A stretch of 64,000 nucleotides of DNA from Pseudomonadota bacterium (GTDB taxonomy: Bacteria; Desulfobacterota; Binatia; Binatales; Binataceae), in the NCBI GenBank assembly GCA_021324755.1, contig JAJPIL010000028.1, positions 121,559 through 185,558 of the forward strand, written 5' to 3'. A program made the translations under genes and the position numbers. The notes below the pieces were generated by a model. The model was not told where the DNA came from. It searched no databases and saw nothing but the letters and a program-made list of their open reading frames with translations. The stretch's first letter is position 1, and the number at the start of each line of letters is the position of its first letter. This document shows positions 18,447 to 27,432 of this stretch, in pieces.

Positions 18447-19107
18447 AGCATTGGAGCGCGTAAGCCGTCTTTTTCATTCGGAGTCAGTCAACAAGGCGTG
18501 CCTTTCGTGGAAAGTTGTAGCCAGTTCTGAACTACAGGACTGTTGAGCTTCACGAAACGACAGGAGCTGACTCTCTTAGCCCCAGGCGCAGCTTTGGGAA
18601 AACACAAGCTTCGTCTCCTTAACGTCGCCTTAGAACAGCAGCGTGCGTGACAACTTGTCGCCGTGGTGTCTTCGAGGCAAACCGCAATCTAGCGATTTCG
18701 CCGACCGCATCGTGTGGGAAACAAGCTATCACACTTGCGTTATCCCATTTAAAACTACAATTTTCTATAGTGTTGAATCTAAAAAGGTTTGTAACCCTCG
18801 GAAACACGTCTCGGTATACCTCAAAGTTGTGGCGTTATTTACTCAGGTTATCCTTCGTCGATTCAAGTTAAAAAACGTTCAGATAAGCGCTCGCAGATTT
18901 AAGCTTTTTAGTGCTTTTTCTCCAAAAAATGAATTTAGCCGGACAATCTGTCACATTTTCGCTAAAGTTGTAAGCGATAAGTCACAGGTTCTGGCATTTG
19001 CGTAATTTTGGCCTATTTACGCTCAGTCTAAAGCGTGTTAGCTTCGGTTGTATCAATTAGGAGGGGTTGATTTCATTTCAATTAAAGTTAAAACCCAGAC
19101 GAGAAAT
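18447..19107. promoter_or_regulatory. AT-rich intergenic region before the sigma-54 regulator
   Basis: No credible gene in about 660 bases. From about 18720 on, the composition becomes much more AT-rich than the flanking genes, as expected for a promoter region. An inverted repeat GCGTAA-N11-TTACGC sits at 19000-19022, and a perfect Shine-Dalgarno-like AGGAGGGG at 19058-19065. The first part may hold decayed remains of the truncated DUF262 gene, but I could not translate any. Confidence 0.45.
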
Positions 19108-20487
19108 ATGAGTTCGAAAGAGCGACGAGTACTGGTTGTGGACGACGACCCAGCTGCCCGGTCAGCATGCTGCGAACTGCTAAGGTTATGGGGATTCAAG
19201 GCCGAAGAGGCGCAGGACGGCGATACTGCCCTAAGCTTGGTCAAGAGCTTCGAACCACACGTTTTGCTTCTGGACCTCAAGATGCCACGAAAGGATGGAC
19301 TTTCGGTACTGGCGGAACTTCGCGAGAGCGACGCCCAGGTGGTGACGATCGTCGTCTCTGGCCAAGGTGAAATACCAGACGCGGTAAAAGCAATTAAGCT
19401 CGGCGCTTACGACTATTTACAGAAGCCTCTGGACCCTAACCATCTCAAAAACCTATTGTCAAATTTGTTCGAGCATCTAAGCGTGCGGGAGGAAAACGCG
19501 CAGCTGCGCCGACGACTAGCCGAAGTAGGCGAGCTGGGGGCGCTGATCGGGTATTCACGCGCGATGAGAAGGGTCATCGCGATGATTGAGCAAGTCGCTT
19601 CGTCGTCAGCCTCGGTGGTAATCACGGGCGAAAGTGGAGTTGGCAAGGAGCTCGTCGCACGGACGATTCATGAATTATCTCCACGCCGAGGCAAGCCCTA
19701 CATCGCGGTTAACTGCGCGGCTATTCCTGATACTTTGATGGAAAGCGAGCTTTTCGGCCACGAAAAGGGTGCCTTTACCGGCGCGGACCGCAGGCGCGTG
19801 GGATGCTTCGAGATGGCGCACGGTGGCACGCTTCTACTGGATGAGATTACCGAGATGAAGTTCGAGTTGCAGGCAAAGCTTTTGCGCGTGCTGGAAGAGC
19901 GAAGTTTGCGCCGCCTCGGAGGCTCCGAAACGGTACCGGTGGACGTACGGGTCATAGCCGCTTCGAATCGCAATCTGGAGCAAGCGGTCAAAGAGAACAG
20001 GCTGCGCGAGGATCTATACTACCGCTTGAATGTGTTCCACATCGACGTTCCTCCATTACGGCAACGGATCGACGATCTCATTCCATTGGCCGAGCATTTC
20101 CTTCGCCAGTTCGCCGAACGAGACGGCAAAAACTTGGTGGGATTCGATCATGAATGCGTGGAGGTGCTCAAGGCCTACCACTGGCCAGGCAATGTCCGCC
20201 AGCTGCGCAACGTCGTCGAGCGGGCCTCAGTTGTAAGCCGCGGTCCCCTAGTAACCCGCGCCGATTTGCCCCCCGAATTACGCCAACGCCGCGGCTCGAG
20301 CTCGGTGCTCGAGATCCGCCTCGGAAGCTCGCTCGAAGAAATCGAGCGTGAAGTGATCTACAAGACGCTCGAATTTGTAGAGGGAAATAAAATGAGAGCG
20401 GCTGAGATTTTGGGCGTAAGCCTCAAGACCCTTTACAACAAGCTGGAGCGTTACGAGGGTAGCAAGGAAACTTCTCGCCCACTTTGA
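19108..20487 (+). CDS. Sigma-54-dependent response regulator (NtrC family, PrsR-like)
   Basis: A 459-residue regulator with three domains. The receiver (1-120) has the acidic pocket VVDDDPAARS, phosphoacceptor LLLDLKMPRKDG and conserved Lys in YLQKPLD. The AAA+ sigma-54 interaction domain (about 145-380) has Walker A GESGVGKE near 173 and the sigma-54 contact loop GAFTGA near 221. A Fis-type helix-turn-helix closes it (MRAAEILGVSLKTLYNKLERY). It probably activates the EPS genes, as PrsR does in exosortase loci. I chose the ATG at 19108. An upstream TTG at 19048 is in frame, and the strong AGGAGGGG at 19058 has no standard start at the right distance, so the start is unsettled. The kinase gene follows. 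Confidence 0.9.
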   Translation: MSSKERRVLVVDDDPAARSACCELLRLWGFKAEEAQDGDTALSLVKSFEPHVLLLDLKMPRKDGLSVLAELRESDAQVVTIVVSGQGEIPDAVKAIKLGAYDYLQKPLDPNHLKNLLSNLFEHLSVREENAQLRRRLAEVGELGALIGYSRAMRRVIAMIEQVASSSASVVITGESGVGKELVARTIHELSPRRGKPYIAVNCAAIPDTLMESELFGHEKGAFTGADRRRVGCFEMAHGGTLLLDEITEMKFELQAKLLRVLEERSLRRLGGSETVPVDVRVIAASNRNLEQAVKENRLREDLYYRLNVFHIDVPPLRQRIDDLIPLAEHFLRQFAERDGKNLVGFDHECVEVLKAYHWPGNVRQLRNVVERASVVSRGPLVTRADLPPELRQRRGSSSVLEIRLGSSLEEIEREVIYKTLEFVEGNKMRAAEILGVSLKTLYNKLERYEGSKETSRPL

Positions 20488-20521
20488 TCGCGGAAAAATT
20501 TAATCGTTTGGTGAAGTCGAG

Positions 20522-22369
20522 GTGTCTTTTCGCGCCAAGCTAACCGCCTCGCTCGTGGTGTTACTAGCTCTTGCAATAGCAGCCGTTAGCATTCTCGAAA
20601 TCGATCGTACGCTGCAAGTCGAAGCAGGGGAGCTCGTAACGTCGGGCGAGCTTTTGGCTGACCAACTTTTCGAGCAGATGCGGGTCAGCTTGATAAAACG
20701 GGCCCCCTCGAGCGAGCCCAAAAGCGTGCTCCAACAAGACCCGTGCCTCGCCACTCTGCTACAGTCATCGCTGGCGTTTGGCAAGGGGGTCGTCTATGCG
20801 GCGATTGAGACGCCAGACGGAAAGCCGATTGTCAGCGCAGGACACAATCCCAGACTTGATTCGGTAGCACCTTTGCCAGTTGAGAGGCTTGCCTCCCAGG
20901 CGGAATCCTGGAAGCCACTGGCGCTTATCGCCTCTTTATGGCAGGACCGAATTTACGAACTTGTCCGAACGGTGCAGATGAACGGTGCGCCGTTTGCGCG
21001 GATCAACGTCACTTTATCGACAGGGCTAATTACCGAACGCATCCATCGAACCGCCGAAGTGATCGCCGGTATCGGTCTTAGCATTTTGGTCATCGGATCG
21101 CTTGCAATTCTACCTCTAACCAGTTTGCTCCTGCGACCCTTGGCCGTGATCACTTCGGGTGTGGAACAGCTCGCAGCTGGGCATTCTGCCGAGGGTGACG
21201 AAGAAACAAGAGCTTCAGTCGCAGGTGGAGACGAGCTCAGCACATTAGCGGAGCGGTTCAATCGTTTAGTACAAAAAGTGCGAAGCGAGCGAATTAATTG
21301 GGAAGCCGAAAGAGGTCAGTTCTTCAACGTTTTTCGCTCTATCACCGACGCAGTTTTGCTGCTCGACGCACAAGGATCGCTGCTGTTTGCTAACGCAGAA
21401 GCGCTCGGCCGTCTTGGTTTGCCTGCGGGCGGGTTGGCTGAAGGCAAACGACTGAACCTTTTGTTGGGGACAGACCATCCGCTTGTGCGTCTGGTCGAAG
21501 CCGCGTATCGCACGGGTGCCGAGGTGCACGACGTCCCGTTTGAGGTAAGCGAAGATGGCAAGCGGGCGCGGTTTTTGGTATCAATTTTTTCATTAGGCCA
21601 GGGGCCCAAGCCGGCTGGCCTTTTGGTAATTTTGCGTGACCTCGCTCCAGTGAACGAACTAGAAGATGTGGTAACTTATTCCGGGCGCCTTGCAAGGCTG
21701 GGCGGCCTAATTTCTGGCTTCGCCCATCAGGTGCGCGGCTCGTTAAATGCCATGAACCTTCAGCTCGAGCTAGTGAGTCAAAGCGTGGGCGAAAGTCAGG
21801 ATGCAGCGAAACATATCACTGGTATTCGAAGCCGGATAGCGCAGCTCGAACAAACAGTAGGTAGCCTGATGCGGTTCCTACGGCCCGAGGAACTCAATTT
21901 AACCGACGTCGATATCAACGCCTTGCTAAAAGAACTAGGAGACCGCTTTGGCAGCGAACGGATTTCGATCGAGTATGATCTGGATCCTGCTGTCGGCATA
22001 ATACGCGCCGATCGGGCGCTGCTCACCGAAGCGTTGGTTAACATCGTCGAGAACGGAGTGCAGGCGATGCCCGAGGGCGGCACGTTAAAGTTAAGTAGTA
22101 AGATGGTCGAGCGGGGTACGGTTGAGATCGCGGTTCAAGACCAGGGTTGCGGTATACCACCAGAGCACCTCGGTAAAGTGTTCAACTTGTATTTCACAAC
22201 CAAAGAAGGCGGTCACGGGCTTGGATTGCCTATGGCTTTGCGTGCGATCGACCTTCACCACGGCACCCTCAAGGTCGACTCAACTCCAGGTGTCGGCACC
22301 ACGGTAACTATGCGTTTGCCCGCGAATCTCGATCGCGAAAGCTTGGCGCACGCCCCTCACCCGAACTAG
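20522..22369 (+). CDS. Membrane-bound sensor histidine kinase
   Basis: A 615-residue kinase. It has transmembrane segment 1 at about 7-27, a periplasmic sensor domain to about 178, transmembrane segment 2 (VIAGIGLSILVIGSLAILPL), a HAMP domain (PLAVITSGVEQLAAG) and a PAS-like domain near 270-380. The H-box GFAHQVRGSLNAM has the phosphorylated His near 401. The ATP-binding domain shows N-box ALVNIVENGVQAMPEGG, DQGCGIP and HGLGLPMA. It starts with GTG. Lying 34 bases after the sigma-54 regulator, it is the likely cognate kinase. The signal sensed is unknown. Confidence 0.92.
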   Translation: MSFRAKLTASLVVLLALAIAAVSILEIDRTLQVEAGELVTSGELLADQLFEQMRVSLIKRAPSSEPKSVLQQDPCLATLLQSSLAFGKGVVYAAIETPDGKPIVSAGHNPRLDSVAPLPVERLASQAESWKPLALIASLWQDRIYELVRTVQMNGAPFARINVTLSTGLITERIHRTAEVIAGIGLSILVIGSLAILPLTSLLLRPLAVITSGVEQLAAGHSAEGDEETRASVAGGDELSTLAERFNRLVQKVRSERINWEAERGQFFNVFRSITDAVLLLDAQGSLLFANAEALGRLGLPAGGLAEGKRLNLLLGTDHPLVRLVEAAYRTGAEVHDVPFEVSEDGKRARFLVSIFSLGQGPKPAGLLVILRDLAPVNELEDVVTYSGRLARLGGLISGFAHQVRGSLNAMNLQLELVSQSVGESQDAAKHITGIRSRIAQLEQTVGSLMRFLRPEELNLTDVDINALLKELGDRFGSERISIEYDLDPAVGIIRADRALLTEALVNIVENGVQAMPEGGTLKLSSKMVERGTVEIAVQDQGCGIPPEHLGKVFNLYFTTKEGGHGLGLPMALRAIDLHHGTLKVDSTPGVGTTVTMRLPANLDRESLAHAPHPN

Positions 22370-22378
22370 AACTAGGAA

Positions 22379-23062
22379 TTGGCACAGGTGCGTTTTGAGG
22401 TGAGGGAGGTCAACACGCCTAGTCCCGAGAAGCTACCCGATTACGACTTTTTCGCCCGCGCAGTTGGCGTGGGCAAACGCCGCTACATTCTTTTGGCAGT
22501 TTGCTCGTTTTTTCTCGTTTCCGGCTGCGAAAGTATAATTCAACACTGGCCGCCTCAGCTCAACTTCACACCGCCCCCAAATCCTTATAAATCTTCTCCT
22601 TCATTGGCATCGTTACCGACGCCCCAGCCCGCAACTGACAGCAGTTTGAAATCCTCGCCGACCTCTAAAGCATGGAACTCGAGAAAGCGGCGCAAACAGG
22701 CGTCAAAGACCAAAAAAGTAGCTGCTGTAAGTCAAGTGCCAAATCAGACGCCGCATGCTGACAACGTCCCGGGTAAAAGCGTCGAGGGCGCGTCCCAGGC
22801 GACACCACCTGTCTTAAGCCTTAGAGAAGTTGGCGCAGCCGACAAAAACGCAGCTACTTCAATGATCAATGATGCAACAAGGAGACTTGCGAGAATCAAC
22901 CGCGACGCACTACCAAAGGGCAAAGCCGCTGAGTACGACCAAGTGAGAGGTTTCGTTGCAGCCGCTCGACAGGCCTTGCAGGACCAAAACTACGAGCTTG
23001 CTTACGGGCTTGCCAGCAAAGCAGTAAGCCTCAGCAAAGACCTTACGCACACGGCACCCTAG
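22379..23062 (+). CDS. Putative lipoprotein with C-terminal helical domain
   Basis: A 227-residue protein with a basic hydrophobic segment RRYILLAVCSFFLVSGC, a clear lipobox with Cys near residue 50. A Pro/Ser/Thr-rich and then Lys-rich low-complexity linker follows, and a helical C-terminus (ATSMINDATRRLARINRDAL to ALASKAVSL-like LASKAVSLSKDL) that recalls DUF4398-type periplasmic lipoproteins. The TTG start at 22379 gives a long cytoplasmic N-region; a GTG at 22469 would place the signal at the very start and is an alternative. It sits 9 bases after the kinase gene, so it may be a sensor accessory, which is inference. Confidence 0.6.
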   Translation: MAQVRFEVREVNTPSPEKLPDYDFFARAVGVGKRRYILLAVCSFFLVSGCESIIQHWPPQLNFTPPPNPYKSSPSLASLPTPQPATDSSLKSSPTSKAWNSRKRRKQASKTKKVAAVSQVPNQTPHADNVPGKSVEGASQATPPVLSLREVGAADKNAATSMINDATRRLARINRDALPKGKAAEYDQVRGFVAAARQALQDQNYELAYGLASKAVSLSKDLTHTAP

Positions 23063-23216
23063 TAGCCGAGCTCAAGGCACGTCCCTGTCTTGAAGGGCGA
23101 AATCGACCACTGTTTGTTCAGGGCAAGGACTTCAGAGCCCCGCATCAATCGACGTCGCTAAACCTATTAAACCGAACCCTTCCGTCCAGGAAAGTCGTCC
23201 ACGCAACAGCAAGGTC

Positions 23217-23843
23217 TTAAGTGGTCGCAGGCACGCCGGCAGCCGCGTTAGCCTTACCGGGTCGCGCCGTCAAAACCTCGTCAATTATTCCATAGGCCAT
23301 GGCCTCGTAGGCGCTCATGAAAGTATCCCGGTCAGTGTCCTTTTCGATCTTTTTCAGCGGCTGGCCCGTGTGCTTGGCAAGAATATTGTTCAACACCTCC
23401 TTAAGCCGCAGAGCTTCGCGCGCATAGATGTCGAGTTCGACCGCTTGTCCGCGAAAGCCTCCGGAAACTTGATGAATCATGATTCGAGAATGGGGTAGGG
23501 CATAGCGTCGCCCCTTGGCGCCAGCGGCTAGCAGCACCGCAGCCATGCTGGCCGCCTGGCCGACGCATAGGGTAGAAACGGGAGACTTGACGAACTGCAT
23601 CGTGTCGTATATCGCAAGACCTGCTATGACCGAGCCACCCGGCGAGTTAATGTATACGTTAATCTCGCGGTTAGGCTCTTCAGCCTCGAGGAACAAAAGC
23701 TCGGCACTTACGAGATTAGCGGTCTCGTCGGTAATCTCGCCCCCTATGAAAATGATTCGATCCCGCAGAAGGCGCGAGAAGATATCGTAGGCTCGCTCAC
23801 CCCTGCTCGTCTGTTCAACCACGTAAGGAACAAGTACGCTCAT
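23217..23843 (-). CDS. clpP: ATP-dependent Clp protease proteolytic subunit
   Basis: A 208-residue serine protease that forms the tetradecameric ClpP barrel and degrades proteins unfolded by ClpX or ClpA. The catalytic triad is visible: Ser99 in [11 protein letters not shown], His124 in [11 protein letters not shown] and Asp173 in KDTDRDTF. The substrate-binding strand [11 protein letters not shown] is intact. The length is normal. It stands alone here, without clpX or tig. It is convergent with the EPS-side lipoprotein gene, and an inverted repeat lies just upstream of its start. Confidence 0.97.
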   Translation of the reverse strand: MSVLVPYVVEQTSRGERAYDIFSRLLRDRIIFIGGEITDETANLVSAELLFLEAEEPNREINVYINSPGGSVIAGLAIYDTMQFVKSPVSTLCVGQAASMAAVLLAAGAKGRRYALPHSRIMIHQVSGGFRGQAVELDIYAREALRLKEVLNNILAKHTGQPLKKIEKDTDRDTFMSAYEAMAYGIIDEVLTARPGKANAAAGVPATT

Positions 23844-23862
23844 ACCACCGTTAATCTTATCG

Positions 23863-23880
23863 GACCCGAGGACTCGGGTC
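23863..23880 (-). promoter_or_regulatory. Inverted repeat upstream of clpP
   Basis: A perfect palindromic pair of 8-base arms (GACCCGAG and CTCGGGTC) separated by 2 bases, located 20-37 bases upstream of the clpP start. It could be an operator or a 5' UTR hairpin. No specific regulator is recognised. Confidence 0.4.
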
Positions 23881-24004
23881 GAGTTCTCGCTGCGTGCGCC
23901 AAAGCGGCAACCAAAAATTTAGGCGCAGAGCTAACTCATGTCCTTGACCTAGCCGCAACACAAGGGAAAAGTGCGCTTACAGAACCGTCTGCCAAAGCAA
24001 CAGC

Positions 24005-24814
24005 CTAGTAGCGCAGGCGAAACTCCTGGCCCAAGAAAACCTCGCGCACTTCTCGGCTATCGACCACTTCTTCCGGGGTGCCTTCGATTAGAATTTTGCC
24101 CCGGTGAATAACATACGCACGATTTATTATTGAAAGCGTCTCGTGGACGTTATGATCAGACAAAAGAACGCCGATTCCGCGACCTTTAAGATACGTGATG
24201 AGCCGCTTGATTTCGATCACGGTGATTGGATCGATGCCCGCAAACGGCTCGTCCAAACAGAGAAAAAGCGGGTCCAGCACGAGCGCTCGGGCGATCTCCA
24301 CACGCCGCCGCTCACCGCCCGATAGCACTGCTGCTTTTACGTTGGCTAGATGTTCGATTCCAAGCTCCTGGAGCAAAGAATGAAGGCGAGCCTCTCTTTC
24401 TTCGGCGCTTATAGGTAATGTCTCCAACACCGCAAGCAGATTTTGCCGCACGGTGAGCTTGCGAAAAACTGAAGGTTCTTGCGGCAGGTAACTAATTCCC
24501 TTGCGAGCCCGCCGGTACATCGGCAGATGCGTGATGTCTTCGTCGTCCAGCATGATTCTGCCCGAGTCTGGACGCACTAAACCTGCCAACATATAAAAGG
24601 TCGTCGTCTTGCCCGCCCCGTTCGGCCCCAGAAGCGCGACGACTTCGCCGCGATTGGTGCTTACACTTACATGACTCACCACTTCGCGACCCGCGTAAGC
24701 CTTGACGACTTCCTGCGCACTTAGACACTTTTTCTCAGGGTGCACCGCGTCAGCCGCAGAACGCTCTGGCACGGTATCAGCCTGTATTGCGGAACCGAAA
24801 TCAGTGCGAAACAC
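24005..24814 (-). CDS. lptB: LPS export ABC transporter ATP-binding protein
   Basis: ATPase subunit of the LptB2FG complex that drives LPS from the inner to the outer membrane. It shows Walker A LLGPNGAGKTTTFYML, the switch-region YLPQEPSVFRKLTV, the ABC signature LSGGERRRVEIARAL, Walker B LFLCLDEPFAGIDP, the H-loop LSDHNV and the family-typical VIHRGKILIEGTPEEVV. An N-terminal extension of about 30 residues precedes the usual LptB start, so translation might begin further in. lptA and lptC are not adjacent in this window; the downstream neighbour in the transcription direction is clpP, 160 bases away. Confidence 0.95.
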   Translation of the reverse strand: MFRTDFGSAIQADTVPERSAADAVHPEKKCLSAQEVVKAYAGREVVSHVSVSTNRGEVVALLGPNGAGKTTTFYMLAGLVRPDSGRIMLDDEDITHLPMYRRARKGISYLPQEPSVFRKLTVRQNLLAVLETLPISAEEREARLHSLLQELGIEHLANVKAAVLSGGERRRVEIARALVLDPLFLCLDEPFAGIDPITVIEIKRLITYLKGRGIGVLLSDHNVHETLSIINRAYVIHRGKILIEGTPEEVVDSREVREVFLGQEFRLRY

Positions 24815-25278
24815 CCGCTAAAACCTCGAACTGAGCGCTATTGTTCTGCGCAAAGGCAGCCTTACACTTGATCGGAGCTCGATTAATCGACGCTCAAAAA
24901 CCAAAAAATTTCTGCGACAAACACGTTTCGTATCAAAGCTTACCAGCCGTGCAGGCGTCGCCCAAACGGCGCAAAAAGCTTGACCTCGCAACTCTTTTTC
25001 AGCAGCCACACCGCCAGCTCCCGTCTCGAGCGCTTTTCAGTGACCATCCGCTACGAGGTACCCATTGCCCAAGCAGGGCCTGCCGGCAATTGACTGCGAC
25101 CGGAACGAACTCTCGCTTCGTAGCCTCACCGTACCACCGCGAAGCATTGCAGGACTCTCACGATTGTCTGACATCTTGATCGGCGTGCCAAAAAAGCTGC
25201 TCGCACAAACGGACGATCCTGCAAATGCGCCTGGGACCTGCTGCTTTACAAAACCGAGACGAAAGCAGCACCGGGTCT
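24815..25278. other. Intergenic, 464 bases, no gene seen
   Basis: Lies between the 3' end of the gamma-glutamyltransferase gene and the start of lptB, both on the - strand. Short open frames on both strands show no family resemblance and no good ribosome binding sites. It should contain the lptB promoter and the terminator of the upstream gene, but I cannot point to either. Confidence 0.4.
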
Positions 25279-26883
25279 TTAAACGCCCAGCGCAGCCCCG
25301 TCGCTTCGCGGATCGGCCACGGCCTCGTAGCCGCCCTCAGCCGTCAAGCGTATCACTCCCGCGTGCCCCATCGAACGACAGTAAGGTGCTACCCATTCGA
25401 CAACATGTCCTAAGTCCGCAAGCTCTTGGTAAACCCGGTCATCGAAGCGCCTTTCAAGCTTAAGCGTGACAGAAGGCGCGCCCCACGTGCGACCTAAGAG
25501 CCATCTGGGAGCGTCGATCGCTTCGACCAACGACAGCCCAAAGTCAAGCACACGCGTAACTAGCGCAGCCTGAGTTTGAGGCTGGCCTTCTCCGCCCATT
25601 GTCCCATAGACCAAATGAAGTCGAGACTTCGTGAAAAACATCGCCGGATTAAGCGTATGTCTGGGACGCTTGCCTGGCACGATACAATTTACCTGCCTGC
25701 GGTCCAGCGAAAACGCGCAACCGCGGTTTTGCCAAAGGATGCCTGTATCTCCAACCACGACGCCGCTTCCAAAGGGATGATAGATGCTTTGAATTGCGCT
25801 GACGGCTCGCCCCTCGCGATCCACCACGCCGTACCATACGGTGTCAGTTTCGCACGCGGGCGGAGGGTAGGGACGAGCCTGACGAGGGTTTATCTTCGCA
25901 ACGAGCGAATCCAAAAAAGCCGAAGAAAGAAGTTCGCTGACTGGAACATCGGCAAAGTCGGGGTCAGTCACGTAACGATCGCGCACCTCGAAGGCTAGCT
26001 TGGTGGCCTCAACCGCGTAATGGATATATCGAGCGCTTAGATGGTTGGAGGACCGGAAATCACAACGATCGAGCAGCGCGAGTATCATTAGGGACGCGAG
26101 TCCCTGTGTGGGCGGTGGCAAATTTACCAGAATGCCGCCTCGATACGTCGCCGTGATTGGTTCGACCCACTGGGCATTGTAATTCCTGAAATCTTCGGCA
26201 CAGAGCCTGCTCCCTACTTGATGCAATCCAGCAACGATCCGCGAGGCTAAAGGCCCACGGTAAAACGATTCGGCCCCCTCGCTTTGAAGCTGTTTGAGCG
26301 TTCGCGCCAGCTGTGGCTGGACGAAAATTTGTCCGGGGCTTAGATGCTCGCCGTCGGCCAGAAAAACTTGCCTGAACTCACGAATAGACTCAAGCTGCGT
26401 CCTCTGTTCGCAAAGAACCTCCCAATGATCTTTGCTCAGTGGAAACCCTTGTTCAGCATATGTTACGGCATCCTCGAGCAGATCACCCCACGAAAATTGC
26501 CCTCCCCACACACTGCGGCTATGCTCGTAAGCTGCGTGCCAAAGTCCGACGATACCTGCCACGGTGTTTGCCGCCAACGGACCCCGCTCGGGAATCTGCT
26601 TAAATCCTTGGTCAAGGTAGAAGCGCGCGGTATAAGCTCGGCCCGCAGGGCCAGCGCCGCTAATCCCTCGCACCCAGCCGACGCCGTCAGCCACCAACCA
26701 AAAGCCGTCGCCACCAAGACTGTTCATATGCGGGTACACAACCGCGAGCGTAGCAGCGGTTGCAAGTGCAGCTTCGATCGCGTTGCCGCCTTGCCGCAAA
26801 ACTTTAAGACCCGACTGGGTTGCCAAAGCGTGTGGCGACGTAACCACCCCATCCCGCGAAGACGCGAACTTTTGGCCTGTCAC
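25279..26883 (-). CDS. ggt: Gamma-glutamyltransferase family protein without signal peptide
   Basis: N-terminal nucleophile hydrolase of 534 residues. The start GVVTSPHALATQSGLKVLRQGGNAIEAALA is typical of the family. The autocleavage/nucleophile threonine is probably Thr348 in ETDTVWYGVVDREG, followed by AVSAIQSIYHPFGSG and the substrate-binding YGTMGGEGQPQTQAALV. Most bacterial GGTs are periplasmic with a signal peptide; this one begins directly at the domain, so it is probably cytoplasmic, like other short GGT-like proteins. Its natural substrate might be glutathione conjugates or another gamma-glutamyl or acylated compound. The symbol is by family only. Confidence 0.88.
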   Translation of the reverse strand: MTGQKFASSRDGVVTSPHALATQSGLKVLRQGGNAIEAALATAATLAVVYPHMNSLGGDGFWLVADGVGWVRGISGAGPAGRAYTARFYLDQGFKQIPERGPLAANTVAGIVGLWHAAYEHSRSVWGGQFSWGDLLEDAVTYAEQGFPLSKDHWEVLCEQRTQLESIREFRQVFLADGEHLSPGQIFVQPQLARTLKQLQSEGAESFYRGPLASRIVAGLHQVGSRLCAEDFRNYNAQWVEPITATYRGGILVNLPPPTQGLASLMILALLDRCDFRSSNHLSARYIHYAVEATKLAFEVRDRYVTDPDFADVPVSELLSSAFLDSLVAKINPRQARPYPPPACETDTVWYGVVDREGRAVSAIQSIYHPFGSGVVVGDTGILWQNRGCAFSLDRRQVNCIVPGKRPRHTLNPAMFFTKSRLHLVYGTMGGEGQPQTQAALVTRVLDFGLSLVEAIDAPRWLLGRTWGAPSVTLKLERRFDDRVYQELADLGHVVEWVAPYCRSMGHAGVIRLTAEGGYEAVADPRSDGAALGV

Positions 26884-27432
26884 TATCGTCTCCTAACGCG
26901 TTCGTGCCATCACAGGATCAGTTCCGACAGCCTCTTTCTGCTATCGCCCGCGATGCACAGAGTTGCACTCCCTCAATTACCGGCAAAGACAATAATACCC
27001 GATATAACACATTCAAAGCGACGGCCGACCTCTCGAGCTTGCTCCTTAAACGCCGAATCTCGGCGCGTGTTAGCCTGTCCCTTCAGCGCATCAAATTCTT
27101 CGCGCGTTGGCTACCCTTAAAAAGACGCGCAGCGCGCCACTACTATGACCAAGGGACGTAAAAGACCGATTCCGCGATGCACAAAGAAGAAACGTGTTCG
27201 CGACACGAACGCGAATGCATCCCAAAAGCGACGCTTAGGTCAAGCCAGCAGTTTGCGAGTAGCAAGTAAAGCCGACAAAACATGTCTCAAAACCCGGTGG
27301 CGACCATCACGAAACAGTCCTTTTAAAACGCGCAATAACTTGAGCCGAAAAATGAAGAGCCCGTGTCAGCGGAGGTCGCCAGGCCTAAAATGGCACATGC
27401 TGCCGCGCCGGCGCGATGCTAGAATAACCTGC
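26884..27432. other. Intergenic region between divergent ggt and type III PKS genes
   Basis: No gene is supported. An open frame from 27145 continues in frame into the polyketide synthase, but its first 96 codons encode a very basic, low-complexity sequence with no family match, so I regard it as untranslated. Promoters for both divergent genes should lie here; none stands out. Confidence 0.4.

Noticed and set aside
18380..18470. Simple frameshift in the DUF262 gene
   Set aside because: Neither other forward frame gives a convincing continuation of the domain; a deletion is more likely.
27145..27432. N-terminal extension of the type III PKS
   Set aside because: The 96 added residues are very basic, low-complexity and unlike any family member; the GTG at 27433 gives normal length.
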